From: Centropus unirufus
Lineage: Eukaryota; Chordata; Aves; Cuculiformes; Centropidae
Reading direction: 5' to 3'
Length of the DNA: 64,000 nt
Assembly (NCBI GenBank): GCA_013397695.1
Contig: VYZI01000242.1
Span: 841,822 to 905,821 of the forward strand
The notes below the pieces were generated by a model. The model was given only the letters and a program-made list of their open reading frames with translations. It was not told the DNA's origin and made no database searches. Positions 1 to 13,500 of this stretch are shown piece after piece (position 1 is the first letter of the stretch; each line of letters starts with the position of its first letter). Position numbers and translations under genes: made by a program.

Positions 1-1764
1 CAAATCTAGGATAATTTATGAAACTCCTGATTACTGTAGAGGAAAGGTGCATCTGAATACAATGCATAGCAAGGGCCTTGGAGACACAAGGTTCTCTCCT
101 TGTGTATCTACTTGTTTCTTACCAGGGATCTTGCTAGTTGAAGGAAAAAAAGAAGAAAAAAAGGTACCATGCTGGGACAGTTCACTATACCACTGCAATT
201 ACTTGAAATTTTTTGTGACCAATGTTTTGCAGATTCTATGGAAAAAGCAAAGTCTTTATAATTTCCATGGTTCTAAGAATAGTTTTGTGATTTAACTCCT
301 TGGAAATATCTTCTCTTTCATCTGCTCATTTCCTCAGTGTTACTTTGAGAGAATTTTCAAAATTATTCCAAGAAGTTAAGCAATACAGGACAAATGACTG
401 AGTTTTTGGAATGTAGCGATGTATTTCTTTGGGACTCCTTGGAGCAGATGAAGTGATAGACAGGAATGTTTCTCTGTAGCTTCAGCCTGGAGAACTTGTA
501 ATTTCAGAGCAGCTGGAGCATTGGCACAAACTTCCATGTTATGTTTTTCCTTTAATCCATTCATGATTCACCCCAAAATTATTCAGCTCTTTGGCTTAAA
601 ATGAGAATAACTGAATCTACTATGCACCTAGAAAAATATGAAGCTTTGGTCCTTGTTATATGCAATCTTCTATTTACTTTCACAAAACTAGACTAATTTG
701 CGCCAAATAACAATGCAGCCTTTAATCCATCATGGAACTCTTAAAATGGAATAATTGGGAGTTATTTATTGCATAAGTTCACATGGGCTTAAAGCATTTA
801 TGGTACATTTGCACTTATCTTTCTTTCCTTCTCCTGCCACTCCTCTCCCACCCCTGGCTTCCCCTCCCCCAATCCAGCCAGCAGCTTCTCTCTTTCCAAG
901 ATTTAAACTAGTCTTTGAGGATTAGGGTTGATAAGGAAGTCAGCTTTCCAGCTGGGAGGCATGTTCCATGTTCTTTTCCTAAATATTTTCCACATTTTTT
1001 GGTGTATGCTTTATACTCGATTTTTCCAAGTAAAAATAGCATGAAATAGGGTACTTGTGCAACCTTTCTGAGCTTAGGGTAGTTTTAGGAATTTCTTACC
1101 TGGACTGTGTACCGCAGGTGAGAATATTTTATCCCAAATTGAAGAACCAATCATCGTTTCAATATTTTTGCTTTTCATACCTGCATGTTTCCCACTGCCA
1201 GTTGAGGATCCAATAGAAAGCCATAACTTTGAAAGAGACTGGAAGCCTGCCTAAAATAGTCAAGACTGGGCAGATGTAAATCTGGATCACTTTGTGGAAT
1301 TGAGTTTAAACAGCATTCAGTAATATAGCTGATGCACTGGAATTAAGGAGGAAAAGCATGAAACCCTGCTCACCATTGCTCGTTATTAATGACCATGTCT
1401 GTCAGTGTTTTTTGGTTTTGTTTTTTACCCCTAACACTTAACTTTTGAAATTAAACATGCCAAATGGGCTTATTTGAAGGAGAATTTGGTACAACCGTGG
1501 AGCCCTGGCAGGGAAGCTGCCACTAGGTCAGGATGGTGGCCACGTGCTGAAGGAGTGAGACGAGGCGGTAAGGTAGGGGATGGGAGGCTTCAGTACAGCC
1601 CCCTTGGCAGGATCATCTTTTTCTCTATGCGTGCACATAGGTCTGCTTAACAGAAGGAAGACATGAAATTATGTCATTGTATAGATAAAACCATGTTGTG
1701 CTTAGATCTTGGTGATTGTGTGCGATTCTGGGCCAACTGAACTGAAACAGGCAATAGAACTAGA
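1..1764. other. Intergenic, no gene seen
   Basis: AT-leaning unique sequence. The open frames (82 and 62 codons) look like chance: no recognisable motif and no codon pattern. A pyrimidine-rich block lies at 820-895. Confidence 0.7.
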
Positions 1765-2115
1765 ATAAATATGGACAAGTGCGACATGGTTTGTCCTAGC
1801 TATAAGATGCCTTCAAAATAAGGAAGAATGGATAGACTAGGACTTTTCAGGTTTGGTAAAAGAGGTGATGTGGGGAAACAGCTATGAATTTGTTATGGTG
1901 CAGAGAAAATGAATGGTGGATCCCTCTACTTAGTTAAATATTTCTGTCTGAAATTAAGAAGCTTGTAGTGGAATTACAGTGCAGCAGCTTTATGAAGCCA
2001 AAGGGAAGAATTGTTCTTTTTCTTCCTACAAAATTTACAATGGTATTCTCATACTTCACAGCTGCAGGACATATCAGAATCCAGAACTATAAAAGATTTT
2101 TAAATAAGAATTTCA
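1765..2115 (+). mobile_element. Old CR1/L2-like LINE 3' remnant
   Basis: The stretch resembles the 3' part of ancient amniote CR1/L2 LINEs in order: ACTAGGACTTTTCAGGTTTG (1,836), a GGGGAAACAGCTATGAATTT segment (1,872), GAGAAAATGAATGGTGGATC (1,903), then a segment matching the region that encodes the ORF2 C-terminus, ending near AAGATTTTTAAATAAGAATTTC. All frames are broken. It is far more diverged than the other CR1s, so it predates them. Recognised by phrase order only. Confidence 0.5.
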
Positions 2116-3284
2116 CAAGCCCATGATTGGTGCAGGGCAATTAACATATGCTGCTGTGGATGTAATCTACAGAAGGCCCCCTAAAGCACTAATTTGCTAA
2201 TAATTAGAAGGGCATTGTGATCACAATTACTTTCTGAAAAATACCTTACATAAATCTGTTTCATTTGATGGGGCTCTTACCCAGTGCTTCCACAGAACTT
2301 TTTTGTAATTTTATAACAGGGCGCTGGGCTAGAAAGATCTTTTGCCTAGGCAGTATCCCAGTTCTTGTGTTCCAAGATCTAGGGGAATTACTTCATATAC
2401 ATTTCAGAGAATTTCCACTGCTTTTTTCCCGCAAGAAAGAGGTGATTTAAAATAATTTTACGAAAAAGGCTGACAATATTCTGGATTTAATTCTGTGGTT
2501 TCATTCCCTTTCTGTGAATTAATCTGTACAATGCTTTTTATTAAAAACCAGTACTGAGACTCAGACTTGATTCTGAGGAATTGCATGAAACCTACCAGTC
2601 CTCAAGGCTTGTTAAATACTTGTTCAATGTAGATTTTGCAATTTTAGGAGCGTACTGGTGACTTGCTTTCAATGATGGGACTTCTCAGCTTTCCTAGGAA
2701 AGCTTCAAGAATCTTTCTTTGTGCTATGCACACAGTGCAAAGATAAGTGAGGCCAGTTTTCAGTCCTGAGAAAGTGCTATGAAGTGTTGAATTGGCAGAA
2801 TATTTTGAGACAGCAATGTGCAGATAACTTTGAAGTGAGGAGAAAAAATATGAACACCCTGAGAAGATGAAGTCTTTTTGTTTGCAGGCATAAACTATCT
2901 TGGCTTAAGTGTCAGTAACTCTGTTGAAAACTCTTACAATACCTATACAAATAAATCCAAAGCAATGCCATAAAAATTCAGCAGTGAGTCATTCTGATAC
3001 AATGAGCCACTCAGAATTTAAAGATAATTTGGTCCACCAGGGGAAGATCTTTTTGCTGCTCCGTCAGCCTGTCTGGTTCTGCTTTTCCCATTTGAGATTA
3101 AACAGTATTTCTCCTTACCATCATTGTATTTCTTCCTTTTAAATTTCATGAGGTTCTTTCCCAGGAAGCACACAAAAATGGTAGGCATGAGCTCAAGTAT
3201 CACTTCCTAGGAACAAAATCCACATAGCGGTTGCAGTTTCTTTAAGGATACTAACGGAGCATGCAGAGTCAGAAAATGTGATGT

Positions 3285-3420
3285 GGAGGTGTATGCAGCG
3301 CCAGCAGCTCATGCAAATTAAATATTCAGTCCCTTTTATTTCTCTTATGTCAATGATTTCCTCAGCCAGGCTTCAGCGGTTTTAAAAGTGCAAAGCTGCT
3401 GCTTTCTTCATCACTTGTCG
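3285..3420. promoter_or_regulatory. Possible regulatory cluster with octamer motif
   Basis: A POU/octamer motif ATGCAAAT (3,311-3,318) is preceded by CAGCAGCTC and followed by AT-rich TTAAATATTC and several CAGC-type motifs. This composition resembles developmental enhancers. Cross-species conservation, which would be the real evidence, cannot be judged here. Other octamers lie at 15,374-15,381, 23,205-23,212 and 58,184-58,191. Confidence 0.2.
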
Positions 3421-6400
3421 GGCCACTGGGACCTGGACTCAGCATGCTCTATGGGAGTCAGCATCTGCTTAAATCAGGGAAGGCATGTGGCTGATTGAAT
3501 CACCTGTCATATTGACTTATGGAGCTTGAAGGTCATTTCCTCGTGGCCTGTAAGTGATTTTCTTTGAATGAAAGATGTAAAAGAAGAAACTGCAGATGAT
3601 CTCTTCATTAAGAAAAATGTAAAAATAATGAATAAACACAAACATTTTTTGATAATTCCTGTGGAGGAGAAAACCTTTCCCCCATAATCACATCTATATA
3701 TAAAAAAAAAACCTCAAAACCACAAAATCCCAGAAAAAGAAATCCTGAGTCACCACTAACAGTAACTTTTCAATATACTGATCTATCTAGTGATTTTTGA
3801 CTTGGTGGTTAAGTACATTGTTACTCCTTTTGGGCTGAGTTTAGATACCTGCTCCACAAGCTTTTGCCAAAGGTTAAAAAAACTGCTAGCAGTTCACTTG
3901 TAGTTGCCTAAGCTTCTTACTCTAGTTCCAGTGTTACTGCTCTTCTCATGATCATTTTCAGCACATAGTTGTGAAATAAATGCTGTAGAAGACAGAGGAA
4001 TATGTTCTGTAAAGAATACCTGTGGTACTTCTGCAGAAGATCTATCATTTTAAGGAGGAATTGTTTCTGGAAGAGTTTCTTTTTAAGCTTTCAGTTGAAA
4101 AAGAAAACCTACAAAGATGAAAGGCTAAATAAAACATTTTCATTTATCTTCAGACATACTCAGACTACTGTAATGGAGAAGTTTGGGGTGTTTTTTTTTT
4201 TTTGTTTTGGATTTTTTGGCACATTGGAAGTCAACATGCAACATGCAAGAGCAAAAGTTGGCCTGTTTTTTTTTTTTGTGCTTTTTGGGTTTTTTTTATA
4301 AGCCTGAGATCAAAACTCCATGAAGACCCACAAGTGCCGAGTTTCACCCTTGGTCTCCAGGTATCACATGCATTAAACACTGCTTCTATTTCTGTTGAAG
4401 CAAAAAGCTTTTTAATAGAGAGCCTCCTGGTCACTGCGTAATGTAGAATACAGGTCAATGCCACTGTGGTACCTGGTAAAAAGTCTGCTTTTCTGTTTTT
4501 TCACCTCACTAATGAACCAAACTTGGTCTTCTTGTCACACACCAGGAAATTTTGTTCCATAGACCTATGCTATTGCTGCCTTAGCAACTGGGAGTTGTTA
4601 CAGCTCTGCCAAAGGAATTAGGTGGATCCACAGAGAAGAACTACAGAAATAGTTTATTGAACTGCTTATAGCTCTACCACGAATACCTTGAATTAAAAGT
4701 AAGGGACAAGTGACCTGTACCAGTATATACCATTAATATGGATTTATTTCCTTAACACTTTGCAGTGATAAGCCAAAACTGATAAGAAATTAAATGTACC
4801 CTTTCAAAAGTGCTGATTGTAAAGCCATAGTGATGGCCCTGAATGACAGCCTCTGACTGAAAAGTCAGGCAAGGTGGTTGAAGAGATTTAAAACATGTCA
4901 TAACTTATACTTCTAGAGACAACTCAAGCAAAGTTTCCCTTTTCTTACTTTCCAGAAATGTTCATTGTAATTTTTTCCATTATTTTATGCCCTTCTGAAA
5001 TTCCAGGCTCCAAACAGTACAAGAAACAGAAGTACAATAATTTTGTGAAAGAAATGGCTGTTCTAGAATTTGCAACGCTTGGAACGAAATAAACAGTGTT
5101 GTATTTCCCATATAAAAGAATAAAGATGTGCTTCTAGTTGCAGTGACCTTTTGATTAACCAAACAAGACAAGGGAAAAAAGTAATGTCTTCTTGAGAGAG
5201 TGGATGGTGTTAGCCTGATTGCTGCTGTCTGGAACCCTGATGAATAATTTATGCTTGTGCAAAGTGGATGTCCCGTGCTACTAGATTGCAGGGGTACCTT
5301 TACGCTCATTGCACAGGAGAATAAATATCATGAGGCTCTAAACTGAGATGGGGGAGGAGGAGATAGCAAAAAGAGGACAGGCAGTCTTTTTTTTGTTGTT
5401 TCTTTGCGTTTTTTTAATGGAAATTGGTGCAGCAAATAGTAGCTTCCTTCTGATGTGGGATTCAGGAAAAACATCTTTGGGTGGCTTCTTATGTTCCCTG
5501 TAGTCGTATTAGCCTAGTAACAGGTACTTTTCATGGGAAGTTTACAGCTCATTGATTACAAACCCAATAGATGTGGATAGTTTAGATAGATAAGGATCTA
5601 GAGGTCTATTTCTGAAGCAATGTTGAACGTGAGACTTGAGAAATGTTTTTAAAGCATGTTTTTTTTTGTTTGTTTTGGGTTTTTTTTCCGTTATGCTAGA
5701 TGTTACAAGTGGCTTTTAGGAGGAAGAGAAGTCACCTTTCTCCCTGTCTGACCCTGGGAATGCACACTAGGCCCTGCTGTGGTGGTAGGGCCACTGGCTG
5801 GACCTGCCCTTAGAAGAAAATTCCTCCTAGCAGCACCTTGCCCCAGGAGGATCCTTGCTTGAAGGCCCATGATTTTCCATTACACACAGTTACTTACCTT
5901 CACTGGAGGTCACCAGGTACCAGGGGTATCTGGTCAACTAGCAGCTGCTTAGGCAGATCTGACATGTGGGTTCTTAAAGATGAAGACTGATATTTAATCA
6001 CACAGGGAGAAGCACCAGTGTAAGAAGATGTAATGTCAGAGATGAGTTGTTCAGCATTCAGTAGATTTTCAGTTTTATCTGTTCCTTTCCAAAATGAGCA
6101 TGTTTTGGGGGGAAATAACAACATGAAGTTTCCCTCATTCCTTGAGCAAAACCAAACATGAAATAGTTACAAAATTACTTTTTTAAGATAAAAAAAAATC
6201 ATGTATACATGTTATAAATTATATACTTTTAGTTGTTACAATTGCTTTTGTCTTTTCTCCCAGAGTAGTTTTCCTTTATTGTCGGCAGCCTGCAAGGGTT
6301 GTTACTGCAGGCTGCTGAACATCTGTAGCACTGCAGCTCATCTTATTGACCTCAGGCATTTTACATTTATTAAAAATTACTATTTTCTTCATCTTGCAGA

Positions 6401-6434
6401 TGAAATATAGATGGTGGCAAAAGATGGGGGGGTA

Positions 6435-6453
6435 TTTTTTTTTTTTTTTTTTT
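6435..6453. repeat. T19 homopolymer run
   Basis: Nineteen T in a row after GGGGGGGTA. Similar but shorter runs lie at about 4,190, 4,267, 11,127-11,143 and 26,393-26,407. They do not mark the tails of recognisable retrogenes. Confidence 0.9.
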
Positions 6454-7429
6454 CATTTGGGATTGCTCTGAGGGATGATGTAGGGTTGAGAGTGATGGTC
6501 ATGCAAACCATCTCCAAGAGTTTGATTCTTCCCAAAGAATCCAGTGTACTTCAGCAGTGGGTAAAAGCAGAGATTTGTTGCCTCTCTCAGGAAAGTCTGC
6601 AGAGACATCTTTCTGCATCAGTCTGGTAGGGAAAGGTATTTGTTTAAGGTATTGGCAGAAAAGTTGCCTAATGATTGCTTTCTTGTAGTTCACAGGAGCC
6701 TTTAACATGTATAATCTGGCTATATGATAGTTGCCTTTTTTCTTTCTCCTCTGTGAGGCAAAGTTTGTGGAGAGAAGGTTACTGTGTCTTTTTGTCCTGG
6801 GAGAGCAGGAATGTCTGCAGCAGACCCAGAAGCATTTTGGAATAAACTCCTAAAACCCTTGTGGATGACAAGGGCTCTGTAAATCAAAGATGGTGAAGAT
6901 ATGACAGGAAGTAATAAATTCTGGAAGTAAGCTGGTCCATTTGTACATAAGTTTGGTTTGGATTTGTTGTGGGATTTATGTTGCAGTGGGGCATAAAGTC
7001 ACTTGACGACCAGTTCTCTGGAGAAGTAGTAGTTTCAGCCTGCATTTGGCAGAGCCTTTATTATCCAGGAGCTACTTCCAAGGGGACTGAGGATAGATAA
7101 ATAAGGAAGCAAGATACCATCCATAGAATGAAATTTCACTGATCAGAAAGTTAAACCAGCACTAAAACCAGTTAGAAGGATGGAAATAATTTTAGCTGAA
7201 AATCATTCACCTGGTGTATTCTGTGCACATGTAGGTGTGTAGGATGGTAGCAGGCGTGGGGATGATTGAGATTTTTTTTTCTAGGGGTAGACCCAGGGTA
7301 TTTTTTTTTAATTCAGATGAAATGTAAGGAGCCAGTATCTCATAAAGCCCACATATATTACATTGCTGCTGGAATTCTTGAACTGGAGAAGAAATGGGTT
7401 GGTACTATCCAAAGTTTCCTGTTGTATGA

Positions 7430-7545
7430 GTAGTTGGGACACCTGGATTTTATTTTTAGCACTGTGTTACTTCAGGCAAGTCACCTTATTTCAAAAAGTT
7501 TTGATTTCTTCTCTATAAAACAGAGATGATGAATAGAGACATCAT
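7430..7545 (+). mobile_element. MIR/CORE-SINE remnant
   Basis: The block shows the MIR layout: ACACCTGGATTTTATTTTTA, then ACTTCAGGCAAGTCACCTTA, a T-rich stretch, and CTATAAAACAGAGATGATGA, corresponding to the MIR phrases for GGCAAGTCACTTAACC and ATCTGTAAAATGGGGATAAT. MIR-type SINEs are tRNA-derived amniote relics, rare in birds. Divergence is high, as expected for their age. Confidence 0.62.
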
Positions 7546-10500
7546 GGAGCAGAGTCACCTCACAAGAGACCTCTGTCATTTTCCAGCTCAGGAAAACGAT
7601 CTTCTGAAACACTTATCCCACAGACTGGGAGGAACTCTTATCTCTCTTGAATATACCACAGTGAGTGAAAATTCTTTATGAATCAAGTTGTCGTTACAGG
7701 AGCTGATGTAATAGTTGAGGCTGATAGTGAACTGCATTGGCAGAAATGAACCAATGCTTTGTCAGAGCTGTATCTGACACAGTGTTTGCAAGTTTAACTT
7801 CCCACTGCATGACTACTTTCCTGCAATGCATTGAGGAGGTAACAGTAACCTTGAGAATGAACCTCTCCATACCAGAGCTTTGATTTTTTTATTTCTATAG
7901 TAATGTCACCTTCCCTGAAACACAGCAAAGTACTAATATGATGTTAAGTGTACTTGATTCTGATCAGAAGGGGAATCCTCTGTGTCTGAGAAGAGTCTGA
8001 AGAAAACTCATTTAGCTTTGATTGGGGAAAAAAAACTGTAATGTGTTTGGACTATCATGTATTTTTTTTAATTATTATTCTTTATTACATATCTTTCCTT
8101 CTCTTTTTCATGCAGTTCTGCTATTAAGCGTTCAGACGCCAATTCATGGAATTTGTACCACAGTGTATTTCAGCAGACTGCCTAGTGGAGCAGTAGACAG
8201 CTCACTGGTGAGTTTTCCGCAGTAGGTGCCAAAACCATAGCTCTTCCCCTATGTACTTCATCTGTTTAGAGTAATTAAGTAAAAATGGGATACAGCAGAC
8301 TGGAAGGCACTGTTCTCCCCTTGACAGATTAGCTGAGCAAGAACCAGTTTCATAAGAAATCATTAATTTCATATTGCAAGAAAGAAGAAACTTTGAGTTG
8401 CAAGTGTCTCTGCATTGCTGCTTTCTTCCAGGGTGTATTTTTAGTCACAGTAAAGTCCATGTGAAACATAAAATAGTTGTTTTCTATGGATAAAAATTTA
8501 GTGTAGGTGTCAAAGGATGTTCTATGCGTATAAAAAGAAATGCATGTATGCAAAGGATAAGTAAGCCCTTATCACCATGTACTCTGTAAGGAACTTATGT
8601 AGGAAGTAGTGTCAGGTAGTTCTCAATGCAGTATTTTGCCAATTACAAGTCAATTAAAAATTCTTTGGTGCTAGTAGCAGGGAAGTCTGACCTGTGAGCT
8701 AAAATGCACCCTTTAAGCTGCAGCAAAAGATCTAATTATTAATATACTCAACTGCTGCAACTGCAATTTGCCTTTTTGGACCTGGTGGCTTTATAAGAAG
8801 CAACTAATATGAAAAGTCAATGTGGGGTTTTCCTCACATTAATATGCATTTATTCTAGTCAACAAAGCCAGTAATCAGGATAGCTAGATATATGGTGATC
8901 TTCCTCAGTGGGGGGTGATGTAGACTATTTCTTGATGCCCTGTTCTAACACACTGTTCTGTGATCTTCTGTTTATATAGGACTTCTTTAGTAAGAACAAT
9001 ATTTTTGCGTAAATGGTTGCCCTGAATTTACCTTTATAATGTGTCTACAGAACTAAAACTTGCCAACAGATATAGTCATCAGTATCTCCTACATATGCAT
9101 CAGCTTGGCAACATTTAGGTGGAGCTTTTGTCCTCTGTAGACTTTGCTCTAGATTTCTATCCCTGAAGCAGGAATCACATATCCTAATGTGGCAGGGGTT
9201 AAACATTTTCCACCTAATTTAGGGAAAACAAACTCTTTGAGGAGGTACTATGCAGTTGTTTTTCTTTTCTTGTGAATGACTGACATAAAATGCTGCTACT
9301 ATTATAATATCACCAATTGAAATTGCTTTCCACTGTCTGGGACGTGGGATTTATGTATTGTATTGTGGGCTATTAGTTTTGATCTTGAAAAAGGGACAAT
9401 GATAGTGTAGTAAGCCTACGAATAATAAATCCAACAAAGTCTACCTTCTAAAACCAAGTCCCAGAATGACTTGGCCAATTTCAGAGTGAATCCTGGTAGG
9501 TGTCTTATCAAAAGGGGTCACATTGCAGTGATCTTAATACTGATCTTAATACTGTTGCTTAATACAACAGCAAGGAGCAGAACGTGCACACTCACCTGAG
9601 CTGCTTAGGCTTAGGCTGTTCAGGAAGGTCCTCCTCTGCTAGCTGTGTTACAGGACTGTAGAATTGGGCAGAAGGGGTGAAACCAGAAAATAAATCAAAA
9701 TGTTACAGTCTAAGACATTGATGCTGCCAGTGGTTTTCCAGGCTGGAGACCCTTGCCAAGGGCCTCAGCACCTGATGTGGCAGGGCTGGACTGCAGGATC
9801 ACACGTTAACAGAGTACCTTGCCCAAGGTAATCAAGCTCTTCAGTTATTGACTGAGAGGACACTGATGCTTTGAGAGCGTGTTTAGTTTCTATTGCTGTG
9901 AGGATTTCTACGTAGCACCCCATTGCCTTGCAGGGACAGACACTCGTGCTGTGCTCAGCACTCAGGTGTACCAGCTCCCACTGGGCCCCTAGGAGCTTTG
10001 GTGAATATGAATAATTAATAACAGTTCTGTGATATTTTTATTGCTGCATGTGTCGTGCCTGTCCTTCATTGGCTGTTGTAGGCATAGCCTCAGCCTCTCC
10101 ACCTCTCTTTCATGCAACAGGTCTCTGACACTGCAAAAGACTTTCCAGCTGTAAGCAAGGTTTACGCTGGGATAAGTGTGTTTTTTCCGTGCAACACAGG
10201 TTGGTATGGAGAGCTTTCCAGAGAAAGTATGTCTGTTTGTAAGAACCTGGAGTACCCTTCAGTTTCAAGACAGTAATTCTAAACTTACTGCTAAAGTTGC
10301 AGTGTTGTCCTGGACCTGCCAAAGTCTTAGTAATCAGTTGATTTGCTCTGAAAGGTTGGGATTTAATGCTGGAGACATGTAGGAAGATTTAACAAGCTGC
10401 ATTACTTGGAGAGAGGAATTATGATATGGGAAGTCTACTACAATGCCTTTGGCTGGCAGCAAAGGGAAAAATCTGGATTTGGTTTCCACCGACATCTAGC

Positions 10501-13500
10501 AAAGTTATGCCCTGGGCTGTTGCCCAGAAAACTGACTATTTTTTAATAATGACTCCTTCTTTTGGAGCAGAGGTTACCAATTACATGAGAACATGGCTAT
10601 TTCTTTTGCACTGCCTCTCCCATCCCACGCACACAGCATGTTGATTGAGTCCCATAGCTCCATCCATGAATTCGCCTGCTTGGAAGGAGACTTCGCCAAG
10701 TGACTGTTAACCCTGCAGCATGAGGCTGCTCTCCCCCGCTCGCTTGCACCCTCGATGAGGTGCTTCAGTTCTGAGGAGTCCCACAGCCCTAAGGACCCAG
10801 AGATGCTTCTTGCTATAGCCAGAGTACCGGAGTCTTGCGGCCTATCCCTTATTCCAAGGTTTCTTCCCCTCTAGGCTATAGGCCTTGAAACTGTGCGGTA
10901 TCGCATTTCAGCAGATATAGGAATGGTTGGCTCTTCCACATGTTATTTTAATTAATATAATTTGCTCAGTCTTATGGCATGGCTTCAAGACTTTTCAGAA
11001 CCCACTCTCTGCTCCCCATCCTCTCCCTTCCCTTCTAACAGCAGTCCTACCCTTCTTGTTTGCCACTGCTCTGCAGCTTTCAGGAGCAGGACATCCTTGC
11101 TCACTAAGTCTAGAGGCACCTTCTCCTTTTTTTTTTTTTTTTTAGATGGCTTTCCCTAAGTTATTCCCTTTTTACTTCTTGGCAGCTGTTCTCTTCCCTG
11201 CTCTTAACATCTGTATGCTGGAGATTCCTCTGCGTGCAGAGTAATTTTTGAAGGTGGGGTCCAAACTCTGTCAGTGAAAGTACTGAGGCAACTTTCCCAT
11301 GTAATAAATACGTGTCACGTGATACTTAAATCAGATTAGAATTGCGCCCAAGGTGTGTATTTTAATAACCAGAAGAAGAAAATCCTATCCCACCCTACCA
11401 CCTTCCCCTCTGGTAATAAAGTACTCCTTTTAAGTTTGTCATTCAAAGCAGCTTAAAAATGGTCTTCTAGCCTTTTCATCAAGTAGCAAGAAAACCACTC
11501 CAGTCCTTCCAATTCCAGTAAGCTTCAGTGTATCAAGTTGCAAATAAAGAATTTTTTAATTTTTTTAATCTGGCATCCAAGGGTTAAATTCAGCCACAAT
11601 TCTATGCAAGGCAGATTCTTTATTTAATTTCTTGGTTAAAGTCTTCTGTGGGAACTGTACACTATTTGCTGTTAATATTAGCTGTTTGATATCCCTGGAA
11701 GTGTAATACAGGTAGTGGTAGAGTAAAAATGGCACAAAGTGTCTAAAAGACCTCCGTCTGAGAACTTTAATTGGATATCTGTCTTGTTTCATACTCTTTC
11801 TTCCATGTTCAAATTCATCTATTGCAAACGTGTAATTCTGTCTGTGTCATGATAAGGATTAAAGGAAATATTCTACTTCTTTACCTATGCAGAGGATGAG
11901 TCTCAGAGCCACTGCTTTGAGGCTTTCATCTCCATGTGTCAGGTCTCTCTGAAGGACTTGGAAAGGAAGGCAAGAGAGTGGTTCCCAGGGAGCGTGGGCT
12001 AGGGGTAACTTGCTGGCTGGGCTGGCAACAGGGCAGTGGGTGGACTGAGTTGTAGCCCTGCATCCTTTGCCTCCTAGCTGCCAGTACCTCCTTCCTCTTC
12101 TTTTTCACATTAATATAGGTGGTTTTGATCCCTCAGCCAACCCAGTGGAACGGCAGTCTAGCCTCAAAGGGCAGAACATAGAAATTTCTAGCTTGCTGTA
12201 TTCTATATAATTTTCTATAAAATGCTTTTAGTGTCAAGGAGTGACTGACAACATGGAGAGTAACTTTGCTGAGAGGAAGACTTTGTTACAGGAGCAAAGC
12301 CCGTGCTTGCTATGGTCCCAGCTTTAAGACATTTGGTTTTGTGGGCTGTCCCATGGAGGGCTGCTTGAGGGGCAACCCTTTGGGGAGAGAACACTGGTGG
12401 CCCTACACCGGAGGCAGAAGTGATGTCTCAGGAAGAACCCCCATTCCAGCTCTAGAATTTTGGCAGCTGGCAGCATGCCTTCCATTTGCCTGGCTTAGCC
12501 CTGCAAGGTAGGGAAGGGCTGTGGCACTTGCCCTCTCTCCAGGGATGTTTTGCAGGGGTGTTACTGCGGAGGTTCACACTGACTACTGAAAAGGGCTGGG
12601 GGAAGGGAGAGGGAGGCTAGTGAGCCATCCTTCCTTCTTACTGGCTTTCTGTACCCTTTTTGTAAAAGCTGCCAAGCAATTCCTGAATATTTTTTGTTTC
12701 CCTATTGTTTGTGTAGCTCCACAAATATCAGTGTTTCTGTCTTCTATAGCGAAGCAGTGAGGATGAATGAGGATACCCCATAGAGATGCCCTTTGATGAC
12801 ACTGATGCCACTGCGCCCACGTGTCCCTATACCCCTGGGCAGTAGAAAGCCTCCACTGCACAACCCCATCCCCACCCTAAGCTGCTTGTTCACCATGCCC
12901 TGGACTCAGCTGCAAGAAATCCTCACAATCTTCATAACCCCAGAGCTCTGCAGGGGCTGCCCAGGCAGACTCGTCTCCTCTGCTTCGCTGGGGAGAGAAC
13001 GGAGAGCTAGCGGAGCCCCTTTTACATTGCTATGATGTAAGGTGTATGTGAGATCTGTGCATTAAAATGCAGGCAAGGAAAACACTTTTAATGAGTGCAG
13101 AGGAAAGCCCACGCATGACGGGAAAGTAGAAGGGAGGAGGAATGAGTTTGGGGCAAGTGCTCAAGCTGAGGATTTCTTGGCTATTTTTATGCTTTAAATC
13201 CTATACTTAAAAATGACTCAGTTGTTCTTCCTTGCTTGGTATAATAGGCCCCATGAGAAATTTCCAAGGTTAACAAAACTTTGCACTTGCATAACATCAC
13301 TTTTTCAATATGTGCTTCTCCCCTGTGAGCAACTGTGGGAGCAGAAAGGTTAAATGCTACAATTGTCAAAGGACTTGTCTTGATCGAGAAGCCCAAAGAA
13401 AACAGACTTTTTAATGTAAAACTCCTCTGAAGTGTAGCTCAAGACAATATGGAAAGACAAAGGCTTACTCCATGTTTTATGAGACTAAAAGCAAGAGTTG

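Larger units (their letters stand above)
2116..7429. other. Intergenic, no gene seen
   Basis: Unique sequence with T-rich runs near 4,190-4,310, 5,395 and 5,660-5,690. The longest frame is 109 codons on the - strand near 5,000-5,300, with no recognisable protein. No tRNA or other RNA gene noticed. Confidence 0.7.
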
